NCBI GenBank assembly: GCA_038528965.1
Contig: JBCBEC010000002.1
Location: forward strand, 1-64,000
DNA length: 64,000 bases
Direction: 5' to 3'
Source of the DNA: Lewinella sp038528965
Lineage (GTDB): Bacteria > Bacteroidota > Bacteroidia > Chitinophagales > Saprospiraceae
The translations under genes and the position numbers were made by a program. Each line of letters begins with the position of its first letter. Position 1 is the stretch's first letter. The notes beneath the pieces were generated by a model. That model saw nothing but the letters and a program-made list of their open reading frames with translations, ran no database searches and was not told the DNA's origin. Shown here in pieces: positions 49,774 to 58,661 of this stretch.

Positions 49774-52092
49774 ATGATAAACGACAAGGCAATTGTTGCA
49801 ATAGGTATGGCTTGTCGCTTTCCAGGAGCCAAGGATTTAAAATCCTATTGGGAACTTCTACTGGAGGGCAAAAGCATGATTATAGAAACGCCGAATGAGC
49901 GTTGGTCAAAGGCGCAAATCTATGACCCAGAGAGTTCTGCTCCTGGAAAAGCCATTTCAAAATGGGGAGCTTACATTGAGGATGTAGATCATTTTGACAA
50001 TGAGTTTTTCAATATCAGTGCTGAGGAGGCGGAGCGCATTGATCCACAGCAACGACTAATCCTGGAGCTTACCTGGGAAGCGCTGGAGAACGCTGGCATC
50101 AATCCACAGGCCCTAAGTGGAGAGAATATCGGTGTCTATATGGGGGTAAGTCACTCAGATTATGAACGTATTACTTACCGGGAGCTGGAGGGCGTGGTAG
50201 GATACGATGGCCCAGGTTTATATCATTCGATTGTGGCTAATCGAGTCTCTTATTTTTTCAATTTCACGGGGCCAAGTATAGTGGTTGATAGTGCTTGCTC
50301 TTCTTCCCTGTCTGCCTTGCAAGTTGCTTTTAGGGCGTTACGCTTTGGCGATGTGGAGATTGCGATTGTCGGTGGAGTCAATCTTAACCTTACCCCAGAA
50401 GAGACCATTGGATTGTCCAAAGCTAATCTGCTTTCTCCAACAGGTACCAGCGCTCCTTTTTCTAATGAGTCAAATGGTTTCGTAAAAGGGGAGGGGGCAG
50501 GTGTCATTGTTCTTTGTACCCATGAGCTGGCAAAACAACAAAACAAGACAGCACTTTGTGAAATCTTGGCCGCCTGTATCAATCAGGACGGGCGCAGTAA
50601 TGGAATCTTAGCACCGAGTGGCAACCAACAAAGAAGTTTGATCAAGCAAACGCTGGAGCAGGCTCAGGTGGCAAGGGGCGATATAGATTATGTAGAAGCG
50701 CACGGAACCAGCACCTTCATTGGTGACTTAATTGAATACAAGGCTCTGGACAGCATTTACGGAGATCATGAATCTAGAACTCAGAAATGCATCATCGGGT
50801 CTCTAAAAGCCAATATTGGACACTTGGAGGCCGCCTCTGGGATTGCCTCTTTGATTAAAGTGATTCTCTGCTTACAGCACGATATTATTCCGGCACAAAT
50901 CAATTGTGAGACCCCAAATAGATTCATCAAGTTAGATAAGACGGGCTTAAGTATTCTTTCAGAGGCCCACGCTTGGAAACAGAAAGCGGCCTGTAGGATA
51001 GCAGCTTTAAGCGCTATGGGCTTTGGAGGAAGTAATGCACATGTGATACTTAGAGAAGTTAAAGCGCCAAGGGAAGAACCAGCTCTTACGCCAAGGCCTT
51101 ACAACTTAGTAGTATTGTCAGCCCACAACAGCGCAGCCTTAAAAAAGAGGGTTAAAGATATAAGTGATTGGTTAAACGAGAATCCAGCTTGTAATGGTAC
51201 CGAGTTATGCATGAATCTGAATTTAGGAAAGGGTGTATTTGACTATAGAATTGCTTTTTCGTTTCAAAATATACCAGATCTAAAAGCTCAACTCGAAACT
51301 TTTTGCGAAAGCGGAGACACGGAACCAATGCGGACGAAAGCTTGGTGTTGGAATCTTTCCTTTAAACAGGAACTTCAATTGGATGAGATTGCTCTGATCC
51401 AGCAGGAGCCCATGTTTTCCAGTGTTTTGCCCGAGGTTCGAGAGGCACTTACAACCATTCATTTATCAGGAAGGACAAGCAAAAGGAACGCCCCACTTGA
51501 CTTAATGCAACTATGGCCTAAGCTTGATGCCGCTACAAAATCTTACTTGTCAGCTTTTGTCTATTATCGGACACTAGAAGCGTCAGGAATTGTTCCAAAG
51601 TTCATAATTGCCTCAGAGGAAGATCTCAATTTAGCGCTTAACCTAAAAAAACAGCGATCACTTTTAGATGCTTTGCGGTCTGTACATAAGGCCGCCAATA
51701 ATGGTCAGAACCTGACATTTGAAACATCGGAAGTAAAATCCACTGACACAATCATTGATCGACAGTCCTTTATTAAGTTAAATAATGACAAAGGACCGTT
51801 TAGTGTGCATTCGTTAGTGCCGATCGATGCGCTTGGAGCGCATAGGGTGGGGGAAGACCTTCAGGGAGCACCCTTTGTTGCGAGAATGCTGCAGGATATT
51901 GGTTCGTTCTTTGTGAGTGGCCTGGACATTGATTTTCATCAAGTCTATCGCGGCCAATCATTCAAGACAATGGACCTACCCACATTTCCATTCCAGCGCA
52001 GATCCTTCTGGGTCAGGTCAGTTGTAGACCAATCTGAAGCGGCACGATACCCAACCTATAAATCTAGCATTGGGGTAGATACTATTTTATGA
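49774..52092 (+). CDS. Ketosynthase with degenerate acyltransferase domain
   Basis: The 772-aa protein has a modular-PKS type ketosynthase (residues ~5-430): DSACSSSLSALQVA (Cys near 174), EAHGTSTFIGD and ANIGHLEAASG supply the Cys-His-His set. The rest has the KS-AT linker (VVLSAHNSAALKKRVKDISDWL) and the usual post-AT end (LPTFPFQRRSFWV). The AT between them is shrunken: where GHSxGE should stand, the sequence reads FIIASEEDLNLAL, and the arginine and His motifs are not seen. It should thus elongate an acyl-ACP but not select malonate itself; a trans-acting AT (FabD or the pfa ATs) would be needed. No KR, DH, ACP or TE domains follow. It lies 11 bp after the methyltransferase gene. Confidence 0.88.
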   Translation: MINDKAIVAIGMACRFPGAKDLKSYWELLLEGKSMIIETPNERWSKAQIYDPESSAPGKAISKWGAYIEDVDHFDNEFFNISAEEAERIDPQQRLILELTWEALENAGINPQALSGENIGVYMGVSHSDYERITYRELEGVVGYDGPGLYHSIVANRVSYFFNFTGPSIVVDSACSSSLSALQVAFRALRFGDVEIAIVGGVNLNLTPEETIGLSKANLLSPTGTSAPFSNESNGFVKGEGAGVIVLCTHELAKQQNKTALCEILAACINQDGRSNGILAPSGNQQRSLIKQTLEQAQVARGDIDYVEAHGTSTFIGDLIEYKALDSIYGDHESRTQKCIIGSLKANIGHLEAASGIASLIKVILCLQHDIIPAQINCETPNRFIKLDKTGLSILSEAHAWKQKAACRIAALSAMGFGGSNAHVILREVKAPREEPALTPRPYNLVVLSAHNSAALKKRVKDISDWLNENPACNGTELCMNLNLGKGVFDYRIAFSFQNIPDLKAQLETFCESGDTEPMRTKAWCWNLSFKQELQLDEIALIQQEPMFSSVLPEVREALTTIHLSGRTSKRNAPLDLMQLWPKLDAATKSYLSAFVYYRTLEASGIVPKFIIASEEDLNLALNLKKQRSLLDALRSVHKAANNGQNLTFETSEVKSTDTIIDRQSFIKLNNDKGPFSVHSLVPIDALGAHRVGEDLQGAPFVARMLQDIGSFFVSGLDIDFHQVYRGQSFKTMDLPTFPFQRRSFWVRSVVDQSEAARYPTYKSSIGVDTIL

Positions 52093-52108
52093 TCTAAAAG
52101 CTATTACC

Positions 52109-53344
52109 ATGAGTATTTTTGACAAACTTGTAGGAGGCCCGCTTGGGCGCTATGCTTCTTATGCACATGGGTATTTTGCCTTCCCCAAACTGGAGGGACA
52201 ATTAGGTAATCATATGGTCTTTAAAGGCAAAGAAGTGATCTGTTGGAGCATCAATAATTACCTTGGTCTTGCTAACCACCCCGAGGTCAGAGAAATCGAC
52301 AATGAAGCCATGAAAGAGTGGGGAATGGCCTATCCTATGGGGTCCCGGATTTTGACTGGTGAGACAACTTACCACGAAAAGTTGGAAAAGTCTCTAGCGG
52401 AATTTGTCGACAAAGAGGCAGCTATGCTCTTAAACTATGGTTATCAGGGAATTATGTCGGTTATAGATACAGTACTGGGGCGTAATGATGTTGTCGTATA
52501 CGATAAAGAATGCCATGCCTGCATCTATGATGGTGTGAGAATGCACGTAGGAAAACGCCTACCGTTCGAGCACAATGATATGGATAGCCTAAGGGCACAG
52601 TTGGTAAAAGCAACCGAGCTGGTTAAAGCTAGAAAAGGTGGAATTCTGGTAATCAGCGAAGGGGTTTTCGGGATGAAGGGAGATCAGGGGAAATTGCGGG
52701 AAATTGTTCAAATGAAAGAAGAATTTGATTTTCAGCTATTGGTTGATGATGCTCACGGATTTGGCACCTTAGGAGAAACAGGCATGGGAACAGGGGAGGA
52801 GCAGGGCGTTCAGGAGGAGATCGATCTATACTTCACTACTTTTGCTAAGTCAATGGCAAGTCTTGGTGCCTTTGTTGCCGGACCAAAAGAGGTAATTACC
52901 TTTCTGAAATACAACGCTCGATCTCAAGTCTTTGCCAAGACGCTACCTATGGCAGTAGTTATTGGTAATATGAAGCGACTCGAGCTGCTAAGAAATAACC
53001 CAACATTTAAGGATAGATTATGGAGAAATGTTCGCGCCCTACAAAAAGGCCTAAGGGAGAAGAAACTGGACATTGGTAACACAAATAGTTGTGTTACTCC
53101 TGTCATTCTAAAAGCATCTGTAGGTGAAGCATCTGAACTTGTAAAAGACCTAAGGGAGAATCATGCGATATTTTGCTCAATGGTTTTTTATCCTGTGATC
53201 CCTAAGGGGACGGTAATTCTAAGGTTGATCCCAACAGCTTCTCATAGCATGGAGGACGTTGAACGCACAGTCCAAGCCTTTGGTGATATTGCGGATAAGT
53301 TATTCCGGGGCGACTACAGGAATGAATACGTTGATTCTATGTAG
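52109..53344 (+). CDS. Serine palmitoyltransferase-like alpha-oxoamine synthase
   Basis: The 411-aa PLP enzyme is of the alpha-oxoamine synthase family and close to Bacteroidota serine palmitoyltransferase / cysteate fatty-acyltransferase: FPKLEGQLGNHMVFKGKEV, WSINNYLGLANHPEV, SRILTGETTYHEKLE, VDDAHGFGTLGE and the PLP lysine in FTTFAKSMASLGAF (near 247). It joins an acyl thioester to an amino acid with loss of CO2. SPT gives 3-ketosphinganine; the cysteate version gives sulfonolipid (capnine-type) bases. In this operon it should release the ACP-bound chain as an amino ketone. It ends the seven-gene set. No ketosphinganine reductase is adjacent. The amino-acid substrate cannot be read from the sequence with confidence. 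Confidence 0.9.
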   Translation: MSIFDKLVGGPLGRYASYAHGYFAFPKLEGQLGNHMVFKGKEVICWSINNYLGLANHPEVREIDNEAMKEWGMAYPMGSRILTGETTYHEKLEKSLAEFVDKEAAMLLNYGYQGIMSVIDTVLGRNDVVVYDKECHACIYDGVRMHVGKRLPFEHNDMDSLRAQLVKATELVKARKGGILVISEGVFGMKGDQGKLREIVQMKEEFDFQLLVDDAHGFGTLGETGMGTGEEQGVQEEIDLYFTTFAKSMASLGAFVAGPKEVITFLKYNARSQVFAKTLPMAVVIGNMKRLELLRNNPTFKDRLWRNVRALQKGLREKKLDIGNTNSCVTPVILKASVGEASELVKDLRENHAIFCSMVFYPVIPKGTVILRLIPTASHSMEDVERTVQAFGDIADKLFRGDYRNEYVDSM

Positions 53345-53449
53345 GCCAAGGAGAGCCTTTCGGTAAAGGAAACTCGATACGTAATGCCGTTGGTTTGAGA
53401 TATGATTTTATGCCTATAATTTATATTATGTTAAGTAGAGCATTTAAAA

Positions 53450-54547
53450 CTACCCTTTCACTACCTTCTCACACTCTTGCCAGAACTTTCGAGCAGTATG
53501 CTCCCAATCAAATTTAGCAGCCTGTGCCATATGCTTTTCACTAAAATCTTCTTTATTCTCGTACACCTCCTGCATCTTTTCGCTTAAGGCAAGTGCATCA
53601 CCAGTTGGAAAAAACAGGGCACTCCCCTCTCCTATTTCTCGTAAACTGGAATTATCGGCTGCTACAACCGCTGTACCGCAAGCTAAGGCCTCTACAATTG
53701 GCAGACCAAAACCTTCGTATTCAGATGGATAGATCAGAGCCTCACTATGCGTGTACAGAACTGGCAAATGCGCAGTGGCCGCATAGCCCGTTTGAACAAT
53801 GCGATCCCTAAATGGATGCTCAGCTAATGCGGCATCAAATACTTCTGTCTTCCATCCTTTTTGTCCAACCAGCACCAGCTGCACCTGCTTATTTATTTTC
53901 AAACAAAAACGTTTAAATGCTTCTAAGAGGGTCAAGCCTTGCTTGCGTGGTTCGATGGTGCCGACATTAATGAAATAAGGTTCTGTGATCCTGTAGTCAT
54001 TTAATACTGCTGAGTCATGTGTTGGCTTAAAGATGGAGCTCTTACCCAAATAAATAGCTGTATTCTTGTTTTCGCAAAACGGAAAGAAATTTACCAGATC
54101 CTTAGACGTATGTCTGCTATTAGTGAAAACCCAATTTGTTCTTCTCAAAATGCCAGGCAAAAATAGGCGCTGTAGTAGTTGGCTATGCCAACGATGATGT
54201 TCAGGGAAAAGAAAGGGCGTTAAATCGTGAATCATCGTCAAGCGTTTAATGCGCTTTGGTAGGTTGAAGGGTCCAAAATGAGCGGGCTCAAAGACAGCCT
54301 CTACCTCACTGCGCCATAGCAGAAACGGGACAATGAAGAACAAGCGTAAGGATGCGAATCCAATCGGCAGCCTAATATTTCGAACAATAATTTGTTTGAT
54401 ATCTAATTCAGGGTCGAATGCCTCTCTAATGAGAACCAGTTGATCTGCCTTACCGATACGGATCAACGCGGCGATGAGTTCCCGGGTAAATACGTGTACC
54501 CCAGCCGATTGATTATCCAGGGGATCAGCAATTATGGCAATTTTCAT
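53450..54547 (-). CDS. Glycosyltransferase, GT4 family
   Basis: The 365-aa protein has the GT-B fold of family 4: N-terminal MKIAIIADPLDNQSAGVHVFTRELI, and in the C-terminal half FINVGTIEPRKQG and YPSEYEGFGLPIVEALACGTAVV, the donor-binding E-x7-E region. Its ATG overlaps the stop of the upstream sulfotransferase/glycosyltransferase fusion (ATGA), so both are coupled. It likely adds one sugar of the surface polysaccharide made by this locus. Donor and acceptor are not predictable. A convergent 105-bp gap separates it from the amino-lipid operon. Confidence 0.88.
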   Translation of the reverse strand: MKIAIIADPLDNQSAGVHVFTRELIAALIRIGKADQLVLIREAFDPELDIKQIIVRNIRLPIGFASLRLFFIVPFLLWRSEVEAVFEPAHFGPFNLPKRIKRLTMIHDLTPFLFPEHHRWHSQLLQRLFLPGILRRTNWVFTNSRHTSKDLVNFFPFCENKNTAIYLGKSSIFKPTHDSAVLNDYRITEPYFINVGTIEPRKQGLTLLEAFKRFCLKINKQVQLVLVGQKGWKTEVFDAALAEHPFRDRIVQTGYAATAHLPVLYTHSEALIYPSEYEGFGLPIVEALACGTAVVAADNSSLREIGEGSALFFPTGDALALSEKMQEVYENKEDFSEKHMAQAAKFDWEHTARKFWQECEKVVKG

Positions 54548-56562
54548 CGATTCTCGTTATCGCTGATGATCGTTTCGTAGTAGCTAAGGGTCTTGAGAGC
54601 GGTTTTTAGCCAATGAAACTTGGTAGATCGTTGCCAAGCTGCTTCGGCCATTTTTGCTCTATGCACTTCATCTTTCAACAGTGCGAACATGGCGTTCTTT
54701 ATCTCCGCTACTTCCAACGCATTTACTGCCAAGCCACTCTCACCAGCCACTTCTGGCATGGCGCTATTATTCCCATAAATAACAGGGATGCCACTCTGCA
54801 TAGCTTCGAGTATGGGTAGTCCGAACCCTTCGTATAGGGAGACATAGCATAGCGCCATAGCATTGGCAAATAGCACACTAATATCCTGGTCACTGACAAA
54901 GCCCGTAAAGTAAACTCCAGCTTCCCGGAGCGCAGCTTCGTTTTCAAATAAGGTTTCGTATTTCCACCCCTTCTTACCACAGATAAACAAACTAACCGGC
55001 TGATCGTATTCAGTCTTGAGCTGCAGGAAGGCCTCAATAGTGCGTTTAATGTTCTTGCGCGGCTCTATAGTACTTAGCGTGATAAAATACGGAGTATTCG
55101 GTAGTTGATAGCGACCCAAACAGGGTTGGATATCCTCCTTTTTGAGTTGTCTGTCGAAACCACCATTCGCCCCTTCGTAGATTACTTCAATCCGATTCTC
55201 CGGATAATCATACAATTTTCTGAGATCTCCTTTCGTGCTCTCAGAAATGGCAATGACTGGAAATTGATGCCTGACCATTTCGTTGACCCCTTTCTGGGTT
55301 TTCTCTACATTGTCCTCCGTATGAAACTCGGGAAACAATTCGTGCGTAAGATCGTGTACCGTAATCAGATGCTGCCCCTCTAGATGCTTAACAAATTCGT
55401 AGTGTTGCGGCAAAGGGGAATGAATGACATCATAACTATTCAGCTGCCGCTGATACTCATTGTCCACTTTTTGCTCACGTTGTTCCTGAACACCGTAGCG
55501 TAGCCCCTTTAAGACTTTGCGAAAAGGCCCCTGCCGGTATACTCGGCTCAGTGGCTGATATACTCCTGCGGGAAGACTTTGCTTAAGGTATTGCTTGAAT
55601 TGTAGGAGCGCTTTTTCGTACCCAAAAACCTCGTCGGCCACCGCTTCGACTGGATTGAGTTCGTGGAAGTTGGATAACCCCCTTTCCGCCAGTGTATCTC
55701 GTAGCGTATGAAGCGGTTGAACTCTGTTATTGTGGAATAAATCAATGGTCCACTCTGGGTAGTATTGTAAGATAAACGGCAGGTGCTCCAGCAACTCAAG
55801 CAAATACCTTTTAACACCATCATTTTCGGGAGCGAATACCTTACTAACTTCCACCAAAGCCCGTCTGGGTTTGAGTGCCTTAACCAGCGGTGGTACATCA
55901 AAGCCGTGGTCCTGTAAAGTCCGTCCGTGAACACGATAAATAAGAGCTTCCATCTCCGGTGGCATTTCGTCGCGCCACCCTCCTATTTTACCCCTTCTAA
56001 AATGCTTAGCGGCTCTGCTGGTATCCGTTCCTTTTATAGTACCTCCCCCGTACTTGGGAGCCCCAAATTTAAGCTTCTGAAAAGAAGGTAATTTGTCTAG
56101 TTGCGGCTCGGGCAAGTCCATGATGGTCCGCAATTTCTCGATTTCTCGGATAGGATCTTCAATTAGGTCTTCAAACCGAATAACGATATCGGCTTTTGCC
56201 GTCCACGTCATTACATTTTTAGACCATCCGCCAAAATAACTATCGTTTAAGGCCAGGACGGCCAGAAGTAAGTTGACATAGAAATCACTACCTCGAGCAA
56301 CAATATCTTTTCGGTGGTGGGCAATGGACACCAGAGAATCTCTGCCATCCCGCAGGATGTATACCGACTTAGCAGCACGAAGATGTTCGGGCAAATCCCT
56401 AGGCAGCAGATGGGTCTTTACAACAGGAAATGAGGCGTAATTTTTATTTAGTGTTTTATTAGGGTCTTGGTGGTAGCTGCCCGATGAAATTCCATAGACT
56501 TCATACAAGACATTACGAAAAAAGGTATTCCCAGACCGGGGGAAGGAAGCGAGCCATATCAT
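54544..56562 (-). CDS. Sulfotransferase / GT4 glycosyltransferase fusion
   Basis: The 672-aa protein combines two enzymes. Residues 1-~230 are a PAPS-dependent sulfotransferase: MIWLASFPRSGNTFFRNVL (5'-phosphosulfate loop), SVYILRDGRDSLVSIAHH (3'-phosphate motif) and a closing IKGTDTSRAAKHFRRGKIGGW. Residues ~240-672 are a GT4-type GT-B glycosyltransferase with LITVHDLTHELFPEFH, TLSTIEPRKNIKRTIEAF and VSLYEGFGLPILEAMQSGIPV. The frame is continuous through the junction. Joining sugar transfer and sulfation in one chain suggests that the added sugar, or its acceptor, is sulfated at once. It is coupled to the next glycosyltransferase by ATGA. Confidence 0.88.
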   Translation of the reverse strand: MIWLASFPRSGNTFFRNVLYEVYGISSGSYHQDPNKTLNKNYASFPVVKTHLLPRDLPEHLRAAKSVYILRDGRDSLVSIAHHRKDIVARGSDFYVNLLLAVLALNDSYFGGWSKNVMTWTAKADIVIRFEDLIEDPIREIEKLRTIMDLPEPQLDKLPSFQKLKFGAPKYGGGTIKGTDTSRAAKHFRRGKIGGWRDEMPPEMEALIYRVHGRTLQDHGFDVPPLVKALKPRRALVEVSKVFAPENDGVKRYLLELLEHLPFILQYYPEWTIDLFHNNRVQPLHTLRDTLAERGLSNFHELNPVEAVADEVFGYEKALLQFKQYLKQSLPAGVYQPLSRVYRQGPFRKVLKGLRYGVQEQREQKVDNEYQRQLNSYDVIHSPLPQHYEFVKHLEGQHLITVHDLTHELFPEFHTEDNVEKTQKGVNEMVRHQFPVIAISESTKGDLRKLYDYPENRIEVIYEGANGGFDRQLKKEDIQPCLGRYQLPNTPYFITLSTIEPRKNIKRTIEAFLQLKTEYDQPVSLFICGKKGWKYETLFENEAALREAGVYFTGFVSDQDISVLFANAMALCYVSLYEGFGLPILEAMQSGIPVIYGNNSAMPEVAGESGLAVNALEVAEIKNAMFALLKDEVHRAKMAEAAWQRSTKFHWLKTALKTLSYYETIISDNENR

Positions 56563-56617
56563 GGAGTAAATATCGGAATTGTTTTATATTGTTGTTCCTT
56601 GATCAAACAAATTTCCG

Positions 56618-57328
56618 ATGCTGAACTTCCTAAAGGGGAAAACGAGCAAGAATAAGCACCTTGAACTCATTTCGGTGCATATTCCCAAGACTGCTGGAAC
56701 TTCCTTCCGCAATACCCTCAAGGCAGTTTACGGAGAAGAGACCGTCGTTCGCTTGGATGTTGACGTGATTGGGGGTACCGAAATACTCCGTGTGAATCAG
56801 GAAGCGTATACCGACAAAATATTACCGAAGCAAGCAAGAGTGATACATGGCCACTTTTGTCCTTCCGAACTACACGATAGGTTCACGATTCCGCAAGACA
56901 TTCCGATTATCACTTGGCTGCGTGACCCCGTAGACCGTGTTGCCTCTAATTACTATTACCTCGCAAAACGTTTAGCTGAAGAGTTGGATGAGGTAGGTAA
57001 AAACCTTAATATCCTGAGCAAGATGCAGCGGACCCTGGTGGAATATGCTCGGGATGAACTAAACCGGAATCGCATCAGTAAATTTTTACACGGAATCTCA
57101 TTGGAACAGATGGCTTTCGTTGGTATCCAAGAACATTATACCGAAGATCTGCTAGCGCTAGCTAAATTGCTAAAATGGACCAACTTTACCGAGTTCAAAC
57201 ATAATGTCACCTCCGCTAAATACGAGGTATCTCCTGAAGAACGTACCGAGATCGCTGCCCTGAATGATTTAGATGTAAAGCTCTATAAGACAGCAATCAA
57301 GCTACGCCAGAATCGAATGGAACAGTGA
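56618..57328 (+). CDS. Sulfotransferase (family 2-like) A
   Basis: The 236-aa protein has the PAPS-binding P-loop variant HIPKTAGTSFRNTL and the 3'-phosphate region TWLRDPVDRVASNYYYL, as in carbohydrate sulfotransferases of the Sulfotransfer_2 type. Other recognisable parts are VIHGHFCP and FVGIQEHYTEDLLALAKLL. It would use PAPS to sulfate a hydroxyl of the surface glycan, although some bacterial members act on other small substrates. Its stop overlaps the next gene's GTG start (GTGA), and that gene encodes a related enzyme, so this is a coupled tandem pair. Confidence 0.85.
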   Translation: MLNFLKGKTSKNKHLELISVHIPKTAGTSFRNTLKAVYGEETVVRLDVDVIGGTEILRVNQEAYTDKILPKQARVIHGHFCPSELHDRFTIPQDIPIITWLRDPVDRVASNYYYLAKRLAEELDEVGKNLNILSKMQRTLVEYARDELNRNRISKFLHGISLEQMAFVGIQEHYTEDLLALAKLLKWTNFTEFKHNVTSAKYEVSPEERTEIAALNDLDVKLYKTAIKLRQNRMEQ

Positions 57329-57996
57329 ATATAATCTCCATACATATACCCAAAACTGCAGGTACCTCTTTCTATCATATTCTTTCCCAGGTATACGGCG
57401 ATCGTTTATCGCCTTCGCTGAAACGCCGAGACATAAAAGAAATTAAGCAGCGCGGCGAATGGGGTACTACCCCATCTCCTATTTTGTACGAGGTATTACA
57501 TGGTCACTTTCGCTACGATGAAATAGTAGAACATATTACCCCTGAAACTAAACTCATCTGCTGGCTGCGCGACCCCATCCAACGCCTTCTCTCCAATTAC
57601 CATTTTTTCAAGGCGCTTTGCGTTACTCCGGAACGGAATCCTGCAAATTACGCTAGACGTAAACACCGTGCTAACGAAGCCCTGGAAACTTATGCTGCCA
57701 GGCCAGGCAATCAGAATCGGATCTTTGAATTTATCAGTGGAGCTAAGCTCAACGACTTTGACTTTGTGGGCCAAGTAGAATCTTTTAAAGAAGATATTCA
57801 GCGTTTGTCTAAACTGCTGTCATGGCCGGAAGTCTCTATCCCCTACCGTAATCGCAGTAACCATACTGCGCCTCCTATTGATCCCGACCTAATAGAGCAA
57901 TTAATACGTTGGAACCAGAAAGATGTAAAACTATACTGTACCTATCTAACTCAGATGGGGGAACGAGTACCAGAAATTTACCAGGATTTCCTGTAA
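57325..57996 (+). CDS. Sulfotransferase (family 2-like) B
   Basis: The 223-aa protein repeats the pattern of its neighbour: IISIHIPKTAGTSFYHILSQVYGD, VLHGHFRYDE, CWLRDPIQRLLSNYHFF and DFVGQVESFKEDIQRLSKLL. The P-loop and 3'-phosphate motifs are intact. Similarity to the preceding gene suggests a duplication followed by change in acceptor position. The start is the GTG overlapping the upstream TGA by four bases. It converges with the third sulfotransferase, 20 bp apart. Confidence 0.85.
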   Translation: MNIISIHIPKTAGTSFYHILSQVYGDRLSPSLKRRDIKEIKQRGEWGTTPSPILYEVLHGHFRYDEIVEHITPETKLICWLRDPIQRLLSNYHFFKALCVTPERNPANYARRKHRANEALETYAARPGNQNRIFEFISGAKLNDFDFVGQVESFKEDIQRLSKLLSWPEVSIPYRNRSNHTAPPIDPDLIEQLIRWNQKDVKLYCTYLTQMGERVPEIYQDFL

Positions 57997-58016
57997 GAAC
58001 AAACCGTGATTGTTCT

Positions 58017-58661
58017 TCAATACTGATACCCGAATAAATCGATATCCGGTTGGTAAACCTCCTTAACCAGGTCTCGTAGGTAATCGTTGTAAAGTACCCG
58101 ATAATCAGCAGGGCGTTCGCTTTTATTGTGGAATTGGAGTGGTATTGATGGGAGCCCTAAGCAGGTGCAAATCTCTTGAAAGTCGGATGATATATTTTCG
58201 AATCGACCGATGAAATCAACTACTGGCCGCTTATGTTCATCACAGATCCATTTGCATTGCGGACGAAGATTCTTTTTTCCCAACAATCCTGCCGCTTGTT
58301 CTGAATGCACCCAAGTGGCAAAGGACGAAAAATGTTGATCGCGTTCCGCTGTTCTTTGGGCTGCCCTCTGTAGGTAGACCTTGCGGCGATAAAAATAAAA
58401 GGAGACTAATCTATCCCAAGGATTTCGGACAACTGAGAATAGAAAAGCGGATTGCAAAACCTCCGGGGGGACCACTTGCTTTACCTCGGTAATATCGTAG
58501 TGCTTTTTAGGCCATAAATCATTAGGGCGCGGTAATTGTAAGGTTCGATTAATACTGGTTCCGGCCGTCTTGGGTAGGTGAATAAACAGTAACTCCTTTC
58601 CATTCGGTAGTTTTTTGTAGAGCGGAAACTCATCGTAGTTGGACGAAAAATTAGAAGTCAT
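58017..58661 (-). CDS. Sulfotransferase (family 2-like) C
   Basis: The 214-aa protein has LLFIHLPKTAGTSINRTL (PAPS loop) and FLFSVVRNPWDRLVSFYFYRR (3'-phosphate motif), with FIGRFENISSDFQEICTCLGL later. It differs more from genes A and B than they do from each other. Its first codons overlap the end of the ABC ATPase gene by 11 bp, so it is the last gene of an exporter operon and is probably made together with it. This ties sulfation to the exported polysaccharide. Confidence 0.86.
   Translation of the reverse strand: MTSNFSSNYDEFPLYKKLPNGKELLFIHLPKTAGTSINRTLQLPRPNDLWPKKHYDITEVKQVVPPEVLQSAFLFSVVRNPWDRLVSFYFYRRKVYLQRAAQRTAERDQHFSSFATWVHSEQAAGLLGKKNLRPQCKWICDEHKRPVVDFIGRFENISSDFQEICTCLGLPSIPLQFHNKSERPADYRVLYNDYLRDLVKEVYQPDIDLFGYQY

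Noticed and set aside
57325..57996. Sulfotransferase B as a fragment of A broken by a frameshift
   Set aside because: B has its own complete PAPS loop and 3'-phosphate motif, and the GTGA overlap is normal coupling.
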